Positions 18,783 through 28,205 are shown, numbered from the stretch's first letter. The stretch: 64,000 bases of DNA from CBDBBY01 sp965203215 (GCA_965203215.1 CBDBBY010000001.1:3968001-4032000), one strand, 5' to 3'. Numbers and translations are program-made. Notes: generated by a model not told the origin, from the sequence alone.

Positions 18783-19562
18783 CTAACAGGTTGACGCAAT
18801 CGATTGCGCCGCCGCCCATGCAGCGTTCTTGCTCTGTTCAAGGTCGGCATCCGTGATCGCCAGAGATGGATAGAGCTTCCCCGGAGCTTTGAACACGCCG
18901 TGCTTTCGCAAGACGTCGTTGTAGATGGCATTCCGTCGCGGATCGTCGTGCTTCGCCGTGCGGAAATCCCGGCAAGGGGCGTTCGTGAAGAAGATGTCGA
19001 ACAGCGTGTCGTCCCCGCAGATCTGATGGGCGATTCCGGCCTGTGAAAGCGCGTCCGACTGCATCATTTTGAGGGCTCGACCTGTCGCTCTGAGTTGATC
19101 GTAGCTGCCGTCGCGACGCAAGATTTCCATCGTCTTGAGACCGGCCGCTGCGGCGACCGGATTTCCCGACAAGGTGCCGAGCTGCATCAGCCAATTGTCT
19201 GCGCCGACGATGGATTTGTCGAAATGCCGCATGATCTCCGCGCTCGCGCCGATAGCGGCCAATGCGAAGCCGCCGCCGATGATTTTGCCCAAGGTGCAGA
19301 TGTCGGGCGTCACCCCGTAGCGCTCTTGCGCCCCGCCGAAAGCCATGCGGAATCCTGTGACGATTTCATCGAAAATCAACAGGACATGATATTTGTCGCA
19401 AGGATCGCGCAGACACTGCAGATAGCCCGGACCGGCGGGAATGACGCGCTGCAGCGGCTCTGCAATGATTGCGGCGACATCGTCGTGTTCCGCCAACAGC
19501 GCCTCGACCGCCGCGAGGTCGTTGAAAGGCCCGATCAGCATTTGATCGGCGAGGCCTTGCGC
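18783..19562 (-). pseudogene. Class III aminotransferase, 5'-truncated copy A
   Basis: The C-terminal ~255 residues of the enzyme at 55363-56646, including the PLP lysine motif DICTLGKIIGGGFALA. The homology stops at about 19562, where the N-terminal ~170 residues are missing. An in-frame ATG at 19541 could start a 252-residue piece, but it lacks the N-terminal fold and should be inactive. It marks the right edge of repeat copy A. Confidence 0.85.
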
Positions 19563-19747
19563 GACCGTGCGCTGGTGGTCGGTTCAACACACTAGAGTCC
19601 ATTCAACCCTTGCTGGACCCGGAGCGGCGACTGCGATTCCATCAAGCGGATTGAGAAGCCGATCTTGGAATTCATTGAACTGTACAATGGGAGAGAATCG
19701 ATGGAGTGGATGCCCCTACCGGCGGCATCCGGAAGCGCGGTGCCGGA

Positions 19748-20068
19748 ATGAACGATCCGTATGTGAAAACGGACGTCCGCTTTGGAGAATATCTGCTTGA
19801 TCGGGATCGATCCTGGCGAGACTTGCCCACCCGAGCCGTTTCGTCCGCCGATTTTTCGAACCTTCGCCCCGCGATCAGGGACGCGGTCGACGGCAGCATC
19901 GCCAAGATCGTCCAAATTCAAAACAACGAGGCTCCTCCCGCTGCCGAACGCTATGAACACTGCGAACGCCAGGCTTGGGAGGCCTGCATGGAATGGGGCG
20001 GCGCATGCTGCAAGAGGGTCTGGAAGACTGGGATGCGCGATCGCACGGAACTTCCGACTAGCGCGTGA
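19748..20068 (+). CDS. Hypothetical protein
   Basis: A possible 106-residue protein, MNDPYVKTDVRFGEYLLDRD..., with a Cys/Trp-rich C-terminal stretch (EHCERQAWEACMEWGGACC). No family is recognised. There is no clear ribosome site, and competing open frames exist on the other strand. It lies in the ~670-base gap between the truncated aminotransferase and the secreted-protein gene; the rest of that gap shows nothing recognisable. Confidence 0.3.
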   Translation: MNDPYVKTDVRFGEYLLDRDRSWRDLPTRAVSSADFSNLRPAIRDAVDGSIAKIVQIQNNEAPPAAERYEHCERQAWEACMEWGGACCKRVWKTGMRDRTELPTSA

Positions 20069-20235
20069 CATGTCAGACTCACTCCCATCGGATGCCTATT
20101 GACATCTCTCCGCCACCCACCATTTTCATTCGATTGCACTGGTTGCTGCTCATCCCCCTATGGAGTTTTTTGTTGGTTTATCCGTACGCTGCGTGGGCTC
20201 GTCGACTGAAGACTCAGAGAAAAGGGGCTGTTTCG

Positions 20236-21441
20236 ATGTCAAAAACGTTGATCACCGCCGCGCTGCTGGCCGGTTTCGGCGGGCAGGCGCTGGCACAAAG
20301 CGTCACAAACCCAAACTACGTCGCCTATCCTGATCCGTCTTTGATCAGTCGTGATCTGAGTGATCTCAGCAGAGTTTTGCGCCGCAACTATAGCAAGCAT
20401 ATTGCCTATGTGGCGCCGAACGGCGGCACGATCCTCTTGGTCGCCACGGATGATGTGACCGATGAGCAACTGCTGCGCGCTTACAATATCCTCGACTTTT
20501 ACCTGACCGATGTGCCGGGCACGCGATTTGGCGCTGACAAGTCGGTCATTGCCAACTGGATGGCCGATAGCGGAGCGACGCTCGTCATGCCCGGCGGCAG
20601 AGACGGGGACAGCCCGATCCGCAGGCGGGCCTTGCAAGGTCAGCCGTTGTACGCGCTGGAATTTCCCGTGGAAGGATCGGTGCCCTATCTCACGAACGAC
20701 TATGATCAACGCGATGCCGGGTTCGAAGAAATCTTTCATCTGGTGCACGATCATGGGATCGGCACGAAGTTCAACACAGGGGTTTTGAGCGACAGTTTTC
20801 AGGTGGAATTCGCAGCCGCGACGCAGGCTGCGCTTGACTCCGGGCTCTGGGGTGCGCTCGACGAGGCGCAAGTCTGGATTGAAGAGCTGACCAAAGAAGG
20901 CAGTCTTCAGCAGGAATATGCGGTTTCGATTATCGACAGCTACTATGGATATTGGGGCGGCTGGAGCGAAGGTCCCGGCGGGATGTGGGGCGAGTATGTG
21001 CCGAAGACACGGGCCGAGGTGATCGAGGCAGACCCGACCGGAATCGCGCTGATCCGGGAGTTCTTGCCTGAATACATCACCTATATGGCGCGGATCGATC
21101 CGAGTTTTGAAGGCACGTTCGAAATGCAATTCGATGAAAGCCAGCCGTACACGCACAAATCCCGGTATATTCTGAATGCGCGTCTTTTGGGCTCCTTGCC
21201 GTCCGGTTTGAACGGGAACGAGCAAGACAACATTCTTCTGGGCAATGAGGGCGATAACGAGATCGACGGAAGAGGGGGAACCGACGTCGTGCAATTCCCC
21301 GTGTCATCTCAGGATGTCGACCTGTCGCGTGATCATGAGGGCATCCGTGTTTCCAACGCGGCAATTGGCAGCGATATGCTCAGGAATGTCGAAATTCTCA
21401 GGTTCACCGACACTGATGTCGCGGTGAAGGACATTCAGTAG
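20236..21441 (+). CDS. Secreted protein with His-rich motif and short RTX-like C-terminus
   Basis: A 401-residue exported protein of unknown function. The start at 20236 gives a clear signal peptide (MSKTLITAALLAGFGGQALAQ); an upstream in-frame start at 20065 would bury it. The middle has a histidine-rich motif EEIFHLVHDHGIG at about residues 160-172 that could bind metal, and tyrosine/tryptophan-rich sequence (YYGYWGGWSEGPGGMWGEY). The C-terminus has LNGNEQDNILLGNEGDNEIDGRGG in two short stretches, resembling a degenerate calcium-binding RTX repeat. Such tails are common in type I-secreted proteins, but here a Sec signal is also present. It converges with oxyR. Confidence 0.75.
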   Translation: MSKTLITAALLAGFGGQALAQSVTNPNYVAYPDPSLISRDLSDLSRVLRRNYSKHIAYVAPNGGTILLVATDDVTDEQLLRAYNILDFYLTDVPGTRFGADKSVIANWMADSGATLVMPGGRDGDSPIRRRALQGQPLYALEFPVEGSVPYLTNDYDQRDAGFEEIFHLVHDHGIGTKFNTGVLSDSFQVEFAAATQAALDSGLWGALDEAQVWIEELTKEGSLQQEYAVSIIDSYYGYWGGWSEGPGGMWGEYVPKTRAEVIEADPTGIALIREFLPEYITYMARIDPSFEGTFEMQFDESQPYTHKSRYILNARLLGSLPSGLNGNEQDNILLGNEGDNEIDGRGGTDVVQFPVSSQDVDLSRDHEGIRVSNAAIGSDMLRNVEILRFTDTDVAVKDIQ

Positions 21442-21603
21442 TCCAGCCGAATGGCTTCCGGCCAAACCCCATGAACCAGCCTCGGACGCAGACGAATCGG
21501 ACCCCGAAACGTCGCAAAAATGCTGAACCCGTACAACCGCGCGGGGTCATATAGGCTGAAACAGGAGATCCAGAAGACGAGCGCTGGCAGTCGCAATAAA
21601 AAT

Positions 21604-22533
21604 TCAGTCGGAATGCGAAGGCAATGCTGCGTCATTTGGCGCTGAATTCAGAAGTACGCGGCGCGCAATCGCACCTATCTGCATCAGTTGCTGACCCAGC
21701 GGATTGCTTTTGCGCCAGACAAGGCCAATGGTCCGTGACGGGCAGGGCGCGGGGAAACGGGCGACCGAGACATCCGTTTTGCGTGTCTCCAGCGGCACTG
21801 CCATTTCCGGGATCAAGGTCAGTCCCAGCCCGGCGCCGACCATCTGGACCAGTGTCGAGAGCGAGCTGCCCTCCATCACCTGACGCGGTTGCTGCGATGA
21901 CAGGTCGCAGAAGGACAATGCCTGATCGCGGAAACAATGCCCTTCTTCCAGCAGCAGCAGGCGCATTTTTCTGAGCGATTCAGGGCCCGGGACGGGTTTG
22001 GCGGCATCTTCGATCGAACGGACCAGAACGAAATCCTCGTCAAACAGCGCAAACTCCCGCAGCGCGGGTTCCGAAATCGGCAGGGCCACGACGGCGGCAT
22101 CCAGCCGGGAGTCGAGCAATTGGTCAATCAGCGACTCGGTGATGGATTCCTTGGGCTGAAGGTCCAGATCCGGGAGACGCGCGGACAGCGCTTTGAGCAT
22201 TTGCGGCAGCAGATAGGGGGCGACGGTGGGGATGATCCCGATCCGCAACCGGCCTGACAGCATGTCATTCGAGGCTCGCACGAGATCGTCCAGCTCATCA
22301 ACCGAGCGCAGAATTGCGCGGGCGCGTTCCAGAAAATCCTCGCCCAAAGCGGTTAGCCGAATCTTGCGCGCGCCACGTTCCACCAGCGGGCTGCCGAGCA
22401 TTGTTTCAAGCTCTTTGATCTGCAGCGACAGTGCGGGCTGAGAAATTGCGCATGCCGCGGCGGCGCGGCCAAAATGCTCCTGTTTCGCAAGGGCTTCGAA
22501 ATATCGAAGATGTTTAAATGTCAATCCAATCAT
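21604..22533 (-). CDS. oxyR: Hydrogen peroxide-sensing regulator OxyR
   Basis: A 309-residue LysR-family activator with an N-terminal winged helix-turn-helix and the OxyR redox pair at Cys200 and Cys209 in LLLEEGHCFRDQALSFCD, matching Cys199/Cys208 of the E. coli protein. It is divergent from katG with 136 bases between starts, the standard arrangement in which OxyR activates katG on peroxide stress and represses itself. Confidence 0.96.
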   Translation of the reverse strand: MIGLTFKHLRYFEALAKQEHFGRAAAACAISQPALSLQIKELETMLGSPLVERGARKIRLTALGEDFLERARAILRSVDELDDLVRASNDMLSGRLRIGIIPTVAPYLLPQMLKALSARLPDLDLQPKESITESLIDQLLDSRLDAAVVALPISEPALREFALFDEDFVLVRSIEDAAKPVPGPESLRKMRLLLLEEGHCFRDQALSFCDLSSQQPRQVMEGSSLSTLVQMVGAGLGLTLIPEMAVPLETRKTDVSVARFPAPCPSRTIGLVWRKSNPLGQQLMQIGAIARRVLLNSAPNDAALPSHSD

Positions 22534-22669
22534 TTGCTGTACTTATCACTCTGGTTAGAAGATTCAATTGGAATTAATCGCAGTACAGGCTTAGAACTAT
22601 TCCAGACAAGAAGAATCAATCGTTCCCAGCAACTCGGGATTTTGGTCCCCGCAGCAAACGGAGTGCATC

Positions 22670-24850
22670 ATGGACGGAAACAACGTGAACCCCGCGGGCG
22701 GTTGCCCTGTCGCGCATGGCGGCAATACAGGAATGGACAAGCCGGTCACCAAATGGTGGCCCGATGCCCTCAATCTGGACATTCTGCATCAGCACGGTGC
22801 CCGGATCAATCCGATGGACGAGGATTTCGATTATCGGGCGGCGGTCAGCAAGCTGGATTTCGCGGCGGTCAAGGCGGATGTCGAGGCGGCATTGACCGAC
22901 AGTCAGGACTGGTGGCCTGCCGACTGGGGGCATTATGGCGGTCTGATGATCCGTTTGGCTTGGCACTCGGCCGGGACGTACCGAGTGCAGGACGGTCGCG
23001 GCGGCGGCGGCCACGGCAACATCCGTTTCGCGCCGCTGAACTCCTGGCCGGACAATGCCAGCCTCGACAAGGCGCGACGGCTGCTGTGGCCGGTCAAGAA
23101 GAAATACGGCAACGCACTGAGCTGGGCGGACCTGATCCTGCTGTCAGGTACGGTCGCCTATGAATCGATGGGGCTGAAGACATTCGGTTTCGGTTTCGGC
23201 CGCGAGGATATCTGGGGTCCCGAGACCGATGTCTATTGGGGGTCCGAGAACGAATGGCTGGCACCCTCCGAGAACCGCTATGGCGACTTGGACGATGCCG
23301 AAACGCTGGAAAACCCGCTGTCGGCGGTTCATATGGGCCTGATCTACGTCAACCCTGAAGGTGTGAACGGCAAACCTGACCCAGCCCGCACCGCGCTGCA
23401 TGTGCGTGAAACTTTCGGCCGGATGGCAATGAATGACGAAGAGACTGCGGCGCTGACCTGTGGCGGCCACACCGTCGGCAAGGCGCATGGGCGCGGGGCC
23501 GTGGACAATATCGGTGTCGAACCGGAATCGGCCGGGATCGAGGCGCAGGGCTTCGGCTGGTCCAACCCCGGTCTCGACGGCAAGGCGACCAACGCCTTTA
23601 CCTCGGGTATCGAGGGGGCTTGGACCAAGGAGCCCACCAAGTTCGACATGGGGTATTTCGACTATCTGTTCGACTATGAATGGCAGGTGGCGAAGTCCCC
23701 GGCCGGCGCGAGCCAGTGGGAACCGGTCGATATGCCGGAAGACGAAAAACCGGTTGATCCGACCGATCCGTCGATCCGCCACAACCCGATCATGACCGAT
23801 GCGGACATGGCGATGAAGGTGGACCCGATCTATAACGAGATCTGCCAGAAATTCCGGGCCGATCCGGAATATTTTGCGGACGCCTTTGCCCGTGCCTGGT
23901 TCAAGCTGACCCACCGCGACATGGGACCGAAGGTCAACTATGTCGGTCCCGATGTCCCGGCGGAAGACCTGATCTGGCAGGACCCGATCCCGGCGGGCGC
24001 GACATCTTATGACGTTGCGGCGGTGAAGGCCAAGATTGCGGAGAGCGGTCTGCCGGCAGTCGACCTGATCGCAACCGCATGGGACAGCGCGCGGACTTTC
24101 CGCGGCTCGGACATGCGGGGCGGGGCCAACGGGGCCCGTATCCGTCTGGCGCCGCAGAAGGACTGGGAAGGCAATGAGCCCGAGCGGCTGGCCAAGGTTC
24201 TGGGCATTCTGGAGCCGATTGCGGCGGAAACCGGCGCCTCGGTGGCGGATGTGATCGTTCTGGCAGGCAATGTCGGTCTGGAGCAGGCGATTGAGGCGGC
24301 AGGCTTTGCGGCGGATGTGCCGTTCACGCCGGGCCGCGGCGACGCAGGCGATGCGGAAACCGATGCCGAGTCCTTTGACGTGCTTGAGCCGCTGGCCGAC
24401 GGGTTCCGCAACTGGCAAAAAACCAGATACGTCGTCAGCCCCGAAGAGATGCTGCTGGACCGGGCGCAACTGCTGGGTCTGACCGCGCAGGAAATGACCG
24501 TTCTGCTGGGGGGCCTGCGGGTGCTGGGTGCCAACCATGGCGGGTCCGCGCATGGGGTATTCACCGACCGGGTCGGTCAGCTGACCACGGATTTCTTCGT
24601 CAATCTGACCGACATGGCCAACAGCTGGCATCCTGTGGATGAGGGTGCGTCCTATGAAATCCGCGACCGCAAGACCGGCTCGGCGAAATGGACGGCGACC
24701 AGCGCGGATCTGGTGTTCGGGTCGAACTCGGTCCTGCGCGCCTATGCCGAGGTTTACGCTCAGGATGACAACCACGAGAAATTCGTGCGCGATTTCGTGG
24801 CGGCCTGGACCAAGGTGATGAACGCGGACCGGTTTGATCTGGCTGCATGA
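22670..24850 (+). CDS. katG: Catalase-peroxidase KatG
   Basis: A 726-residue bifunctional haem catalase-peroxidase, full length with both the active N-terminal and the inactive C-terminal peroxidase domains. The distal Arg-Trp-His site is MIRLAWHSAGTYR, the proximal His is in TCGGHTVGKAHG, and the Trp-Tyr-Met crosslink partners are in AWHSAG, GLIYVNPEG and FGRMAMNDEE. A GGAG site precedes the ATG. It decomposes hydrogen peroxide in the cytoplasm. Divergent from oxyR. A long antisense open frame over it is a codon-usage artefact. Confidence 0.98.
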   Translation: MDGNNVNPAGGCPVAHGGNTGMDKPVTKWWPDALNLDILHQHGARINPMDEDFDYRAAVSKLDFAAVKADVEAALTDSQDWWPADWGHYGGLMIRLAWHSAGTYRVQDGRGGGGHGNIRFAPLNSWPDNASLDKARRLLWPVKKKYGNALSWADLILLSGTVAYESMGLKTFGFGFGREDIWGPETDVYWGSENEWLAPSENRYGDLDDAETLENPLSAVHMGLIYVNPEGVNGKPDPARTALHVRETFGRMAMNDEETAALTCGGHTVGKAHGRGAVDNIGVEPESAGIEAQGFGWSNPGLDGKATNAFTSGIEGAWTKEPTKFDMGYFDYLFDYEWQVAKSPAGASQWEPVDMPEDEKPVDPTDPSIRHNPIMTDADMAMKVDPIYNEICQKFRADPEYFADAFARAWFKLTHRDMGPKVNYVGPDVPAEDLIWQDPIPAGATSYDVAAVKAKIAESGLPAVDLIATAWDSARTFRGSDMRGGANGARIRLAPQKDWEGNEPERLAKVLGILEPIAAETGASVADVIVLAGNVGLEQAIEAAGFAADVPFTPGRGDAGDAETDAESFDVLEPLADGFRNWQKTRYVVSPEEMLLDRAQLLGLTAQEMTVLLGGLRVLGANHGGSAHGVFTDRVGQLTTDFFVNLTDMANSWHPVDEGASYEIRDRKTGSAKWTATSADLVFGSNSVLRAYAEVYAQDDNHEKFVRDFVAAWTKVMNADRFDLAA

Positions 24851-24854
24851 CAAC

Positions 24855-24888
24855 GCAAAGCCGGGCACCGCGGGGTGCCCGGCTTTGC
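24855..24888 (+). terminator. Hairpin after katG
   Basis: A perfect 15-bp stem (GCAAAGCCGGGCACC with its complement) around a four-base loop begins five bases after the katG stop. It is a strong transcript end, although the downstream T-run is weak. Confidence 0.85.
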
Positions 24889-24969
24889 GATCATATGTTG
24901 AATACGGTTTTGTCGGGAACCGTGCGTCCTTTGCAATCAAGCATCTTCATGCGCCGACCGGGAACACCT

Positions 24970-25101
24970 TCATAGCCGATGGATGGTCGCTTGCGAGTGC
25001 TTCAACACGCGCTCCATCTCTCGAGCAGGGATCTTTGCATTTCTCCTACGTCCGATCCTACGGCGTTCTTCAAAACTGAGCTGCGAGTATACGGCGCCCA
25101 T
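24970..25101 (-). mobile_element. IS30 family transposase N-terminal remnant
   Basis: The minus strand encodes 43 residues, MGAVYSQLSFEERRRIGRRR then EMERVLKHSQATIH, matching the N-terminal helix-turn-helix of IS30 transposases. The catalytic core is missing. It cuts into the creatininase remnant that follows, so an IS30 copy probably deleted that gene's 5' part. Confidence 0.6.
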
Positions 25102-25145
25102 CACATGATCTCCTAATTGAAGCGTTTCGGTGAAAACCTGAGCGC

Positions 25146-25435
25146 GCGCGCCTGAGTTCCAGACGAAGGTCGATGAGATCGATCCGGTGGCGTCGCATGC
25201 CTCGTGGATGGAGAATTTCCCATGGACCCGCCTGCCGGGCGTCACGCTGCCCGAAGGTCGGAAACCGATGGCTGATCCGACCCATCTGGCCATGCTGAAC
25301 CCGCAGCAGGTGCGCGAATATGTCGGGGATGGCAACTACGGCGGCGCCTACCAGCGCCCCGACGCCGACACCGACGCACTGTGGGCCGTGGCGGTGCAAG
25401 AAGTGCGTCAGCTGCAGGAAACGGGCTGGCCATGA
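25146..25435 (+). pseudogene. Creatininase family protein, C-terminal remnant
   Basis: About 95 residues (DPVASHASWMENFPWTRL, then VREYVGDGNYGGAYQRPD and ALWAVAVQEVRQLQETGW) match the C-terminus of creatininase/creatinine amidohydrolase family proteins. The metal-binding N-terminal part is absent; the homology begins next to the IS30 remnant. Its TGA overlaps the ATG of the next remnant as ATGA, so the original genes formed an operon. Confidence 0.65.
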
Positions 25436-25598
25436 CAACGCCTGTGATCATTTGGGGCGCAGGGGCGGTGGGGAGACCGTCGGCACCTATCTGCATCGCG
25501 CCGGCCATTCGGTTGTCCTTGTCGATGCCGCGGCCGATCAAGTGGCGCGGATTCGCGAACGCGGATTGCGCATCGAAGGCCTGATCGACACTGCGTTC
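25432..25598 (+). pseudogene. 2-dehydropantoate reductase (PanE/ApbA)-like, N-terminal remnant
   Basis: The start MTTPVIIWGAGAVG is the NAD(P)-binding Rossmann motif of ketopantoate-reductase-like proteins. One G is missing in the run at 25470-25473; the next frame continues as ETVGTYLHRAGHSVVLVDAA, then DQVARIRERGLRIEGLI. The homology ends at about 25598, where unrelated sequence begins. It is a 55-residue stump. Confidence 0.65.
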
Positions 25599-25639
25599 CT
25601 GTGCGTAAAGGCGTATCACGCAGTTGGGGCCAGCCGCCA

Positions 25640-25900
25640 GATCGCGAATTTTTCTGATTGCGACACGGTCATGTGCGTAAACGAGGACATCGCGCTGGGT
25701 GCATTGTTCGAATGCAAACGGCGCGGGATCGATGTTCCAACCGATTTTGGAATATGCGGGTTCAATGACCTTGGGCTCAGCAGCGTGTGCGTGCCGTCGA
25801 TTACGACGATCACAACGCCGCTATACGAAATCGGCAAATCGGCTTCGGAGCTTTTGCGGACTTATTCAGATGACAGAAATCAGAAGTTGTCGATTTGGGA
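25640..25900 (+). pseudogene. LacI family regulator, C-terminal remnant
   Basis: The frame encodes SDCDTVMCVNEDIALGALFE, PTDFGICGFNDLGLSSVCV and PSITTITTPLYEIGKSASEL, the C-terminal subdomain of LacI/GntR-type sugar regulators (gluconate/idonate branch by resemblance). The DNA-binding and first sensor parts are missing. It converges on the gluconate dehydrogenase-like gene, so it is probably the stump of the local idonate/gluconate regulator. Confidence 0.65.
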
Positions 25901-25936
25901 TTCTTTCTGTCCGTCCGTGAGAGCACCAGAAGACGC

Positions 25937-26695
25937 CTACAGCGAAATCGAAACACCGCCATCGACGAAGAGCGTATGGCCGTTGACAAAACTTGACGCA
26001 TCTGACGCCAGGAACACGCAAGCGCCGACAAGCTCATCCACTTTCCCCCAGCGTCCGGCAGGCGTGCGGGATTCCAGCCAGCTTGAAAACTGCGGGTCTT
26101 CAACCAGAGCCTTGTTCAGCGGCGTGTCAAAATATCCTGGTGCGATCGCGTTGCACTGCAGTCCGTATTTCGCCCAGTCGGTTGCCATGCCCTTTGTCAG
26201 ATTTGCCACCGCGCCTTTGGTCGCAGTGTAAGGAGCAATGCCCGGTCGGGCCAATGCGGTCTGAACGCTGGCGATGTTTATGATTTTTCCGTTTTTCCGT
26301 TTGATCATGTGCCTTGCGCAAGTTTGCCCGACATAAAACACGCTGGAGATATTGTTGGTCAGAAGTGTCTCGAATACCTCTGCCGGAAAGTCTTCCAATG
26401 GCGCGCGGTGCTGCATGCCGGCGTTGTTCACCAGAATGTCGATTTGACCGGTCAGCGCTTCGAAGTTGTCTATCGCCTCGCGAACTGCGGCAATATCCGT
26501 GACGTCAAAGGGCAGGCTGCCAACCAGTCCGGCGCCGTCCTCCAGCAATAGCTTTTGAGCATCTTCAAGCTTGGTTTGATTGCGCCCGTTCAGCACGATC
26601 TCTGCGCCCGATTCGGCCATTCCACGGGCGAGAGCCAGCCCGATCCCCTGCGACGATCCGGTGATCAGGGCGCGCTTGCCCTCGAGTGAAAACAT
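25937..26695 (-). CDS. Short-chain dehydrogenase, gluconate 5-dehydrogenase-like
   Basis: A 252-residue classical SDR. It has the cofactor motif TGSSQGIG, the NNAG motif and the catalytic Ser and YxxxK (PYTATKGAV), and ends FVNGHTLFVDGG. The sequence resembles gluconate 5-dehydrogenase IdnO, which interconverts D-gluconate and 5-keto-D-gluconate. The start at 26695 (MFSLEGKRALITG) is preferred to one at 26734. It is divergent from the idonate dehydrogenase gene, the pair expected for L-idonate use. Confidence 0.88.
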   Translation of the reverse strand: MFSLEGKRALITGSSQGIGLALARGMAESGAEIVLNGRNQTKLEDAQKLLLEDGAGLVGSLPFDVTDIAAVREAIDNFEALTGQIDILVNNAGMQHRAPLEDFPAEVFETLLTNNISSVFYVGQTCARHMIKRKNGKIINIASVQTALARPGIAPYTATKGAVANLTKGMATDWAKYGLQCNAIAPGYFDTPLNKALVEDPQFSSWLESRTPAGRWGKVDELVGACVFLASDASSFVNGHTLFVDGGVSISL

Positions 26696-26834
26696 TGATC
26701 TTCGTTTCACTTCCGCACCTTCCAGCCCAAGCAATCAGAATAACATTGCAAATTCATACAGATGCAACTATGATTGCGCAATTATTGCAGTCAATCCAAA
26801 ACGGCCGCGGAACCATAGCAAGGCCGCCGAACGC

Positions 26835-27848
26835 ATGAAATCAATTGTTGTCCATGGTCCGAAAATTCTGAAGATCGAAGACCGTGAGCTACCAACGCCG
26901 GGCGAGAGTCAGGTCTTGGTGCGCGTCGCCAATGGCGGAATTTGCGGCACAGATCTGCATTACTACAATCACGGCGGCTTTGGCCAAATTCGCATAAGGC
27001 AGCCGATGATACTGGGGCACGAAGTGTCCGGCTATGTGGAAACCCCGGTTGCCGGTTTCAAAACCGGTGACCTCGTAGCTATCTCTCCGTCACGTCCCTG
27101 CAGAACCTGCTCTTATTGCGACGAGGGGATGTTCAATCATTGCCAGAATATGCGGTTTTACGGATCCGCGATGCCCTTCCCGCATATTCAGGGCGCATTC
27201 CGCGAGTTTCTGGCCGTCGATCCGGCGCAATGCGTGTCAGCCCATGGTCTGACCCCGGGCGAGGCCGCCATCGCAGAGCCTCTGGCTGTGGTGCTCCACT
27301 CGGCGAAACAGGCCGGGCGGATCAAAGGGAAACGCGTGCTTGTAACGGGATGTGGTCCAATCGGGCTGCTGGCCATTATGATGGCCCGATCCGCGGGCGC
27401 TGCCCAGATCGTCGCGATGGACTTGGTCGAGACAGCGTGCCAGAATGCGAGCGCAGCCGGGGCCGACAGAACAGTGGACGTCACGCGGGAGACCCTTGAA
27501 GACTATCACGCGGACAAAGGGTACTTTGGCATCTTGTTTGAGTGTTCCGGTGCTGAACGGGCGTTGGTCGCCGGCATAGACGCCATGGCGCCGACAGGCA
27601 CCATCGTTCAACTGGGCATGAGGGGAGACACGACTGTTCCCATGCAGCAAATCATTGCCAAAGAGCTGAACCTGAAAGGCACATTCCGCTTTCATGAAGA
27701 GTTCGAACAGGCCGTGAAAATGATGCAGGATGGGCGGATCGAAGCAAGCCCGTTGATCACCCAGACCTTCGCTGTTGATGATGCGATTGACGCGTTTGAA
27801 TGCGCCTCAGACCGCACAAAATCAGTAAAAACCCAGATCGCGTTTTGA
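26835..27848 (+). CDS. idnD: L-idonate 5-dehydrogenase-like zinc alcohol dehydrogenase
   Basis: A 337-residue medium-chain dehydrogenase. The catalytic zinc ligands are in GGICGTDLHYY and ILGHEVSGYV, structural zinc cysteines in PCRTCSYCDEGMFNHC, and the Rossmann motif is VTGCGPIGLLA. The LHYYNHGGFGQIRIRQPMI stretch is typical of L-idonate 5-dehydrogenase, which oxidises L-idonate to 5-keto-D-gluconate. It pairs with the divergent IdnO-like gene. ATG at 26835 fits the family N-terminus; a longer open frame upstream is not protein-like. Confidence 0.88.
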   Translation: MKSIVVHGPKILKIEDRELPTPGESQVLVRVANGGICGTDLHYYNHGGFGQIRIRQPMILGHEVSGYVETPVAGFKTGDLVAISPSRPCRTCSYCDEGMFNHCQNMRFYGSAMPFPHIQGAFREFLAVDPAQCVSAHGLTPGEAAIAEPLAVVLHSAKQAGRIKGKRVLVTGCGPIGLLAIMMARSAGAAQIVAMDLVETACQNASAAGADRTVDVTRETLEDYHADKGYFGILFECSGAERALVAGIDAMAPTGTIVQLGMRGDTTVPMQQIIAKELNLKGTFRFHEEFEQAVKMMQDGRIEASPLITQTFAVDDAIDAFECASDRTKSVKTQIAF

Positions 27849-28049
27849 GGGTGTCTGCGCCGCCTGGATTTTCAGGGAAATAAGGTTGAAAGCAGGGTCC
27901 CGTCATGGCATCGCGCAAAATCGCATTAATTGATGAGGCAATGATCGAACGTGCGGTTGCGTCCATGCCAAGCATCCCCCGCTTCGCTCTTTCGAACCAC
28001 CGAAAGAGCAGTTGAATACAAATCAAAGAGGGTCGGCGTTGGGCGCCGA

Positions 28050-28205
28050 TCAAACCTCCGAAGAAGTCCGCTTTTCACGCCGATTCACACGCGTGAGGTT
28101 GGCGATGGTCTCCTTGCGGACGCGCTTTCCTTCGCGCCGGCGGCGGCGGGGAAGGACGATCTGCGGACCGCCCAGGTTCGGAATGTCGTCGATTCGATAA
28201 GCCAT
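28050..28205 (-). mobile_element. IS1634-like transposase N-terminal remnant
   Basis: A 51-residue frame on the minus strand: MAYRIDDIPNLGGPQIVL, then REGKRVRKETIANLTRV. The pattern (a short strand, RESYREGGKVRKRTLANL-like) is that of the N-terminus of IS1634/IS4-type transposases. Nothing else of the element is visible. The surrounding 27849-28383 holds no supported gene. Confidence 0.5.

Larger units (their letters stand above)
17581..19562. repeat. Large direct repeat, copy A
   Basis: About 1.98 kb that recurs in the same orientation at 53908-56142. Shared content in order: a class III aminotransferase fragment, a piece of an IS21 IstA gene, a HigBA-like toxin-antitoxin locus, a 185-base spacer and the 3' part of the intact aminotransferase gene at 55363. 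Apart from scattered substitutions, the main difference is a 253-base insertion in copy B with its 9-base target duplication. Copy A ends inside the aminotransferase, so it is the truncated derivative. Confidence 0.9.

Noticed and set aside
22534..22669. Possible OxyR binding site between oxyR and katG
   Set aside because: The gap surely holds one by context, but I could not pick out a convincing ATAG/CTAT-spaced motif.
23144..24940. 598-codon open frame antisense to katG
   Set aside because: It is a shadow of GC-rich third positions in katG; no family pattern and no ribosome site, while katG is unmistakable.
25320..26231. 303-codon continuous open frame on the plus strand
   Set aside because: It runs through stumps of three unrelated genes and into the antisense of the dehydrogenase; it is not one gene.
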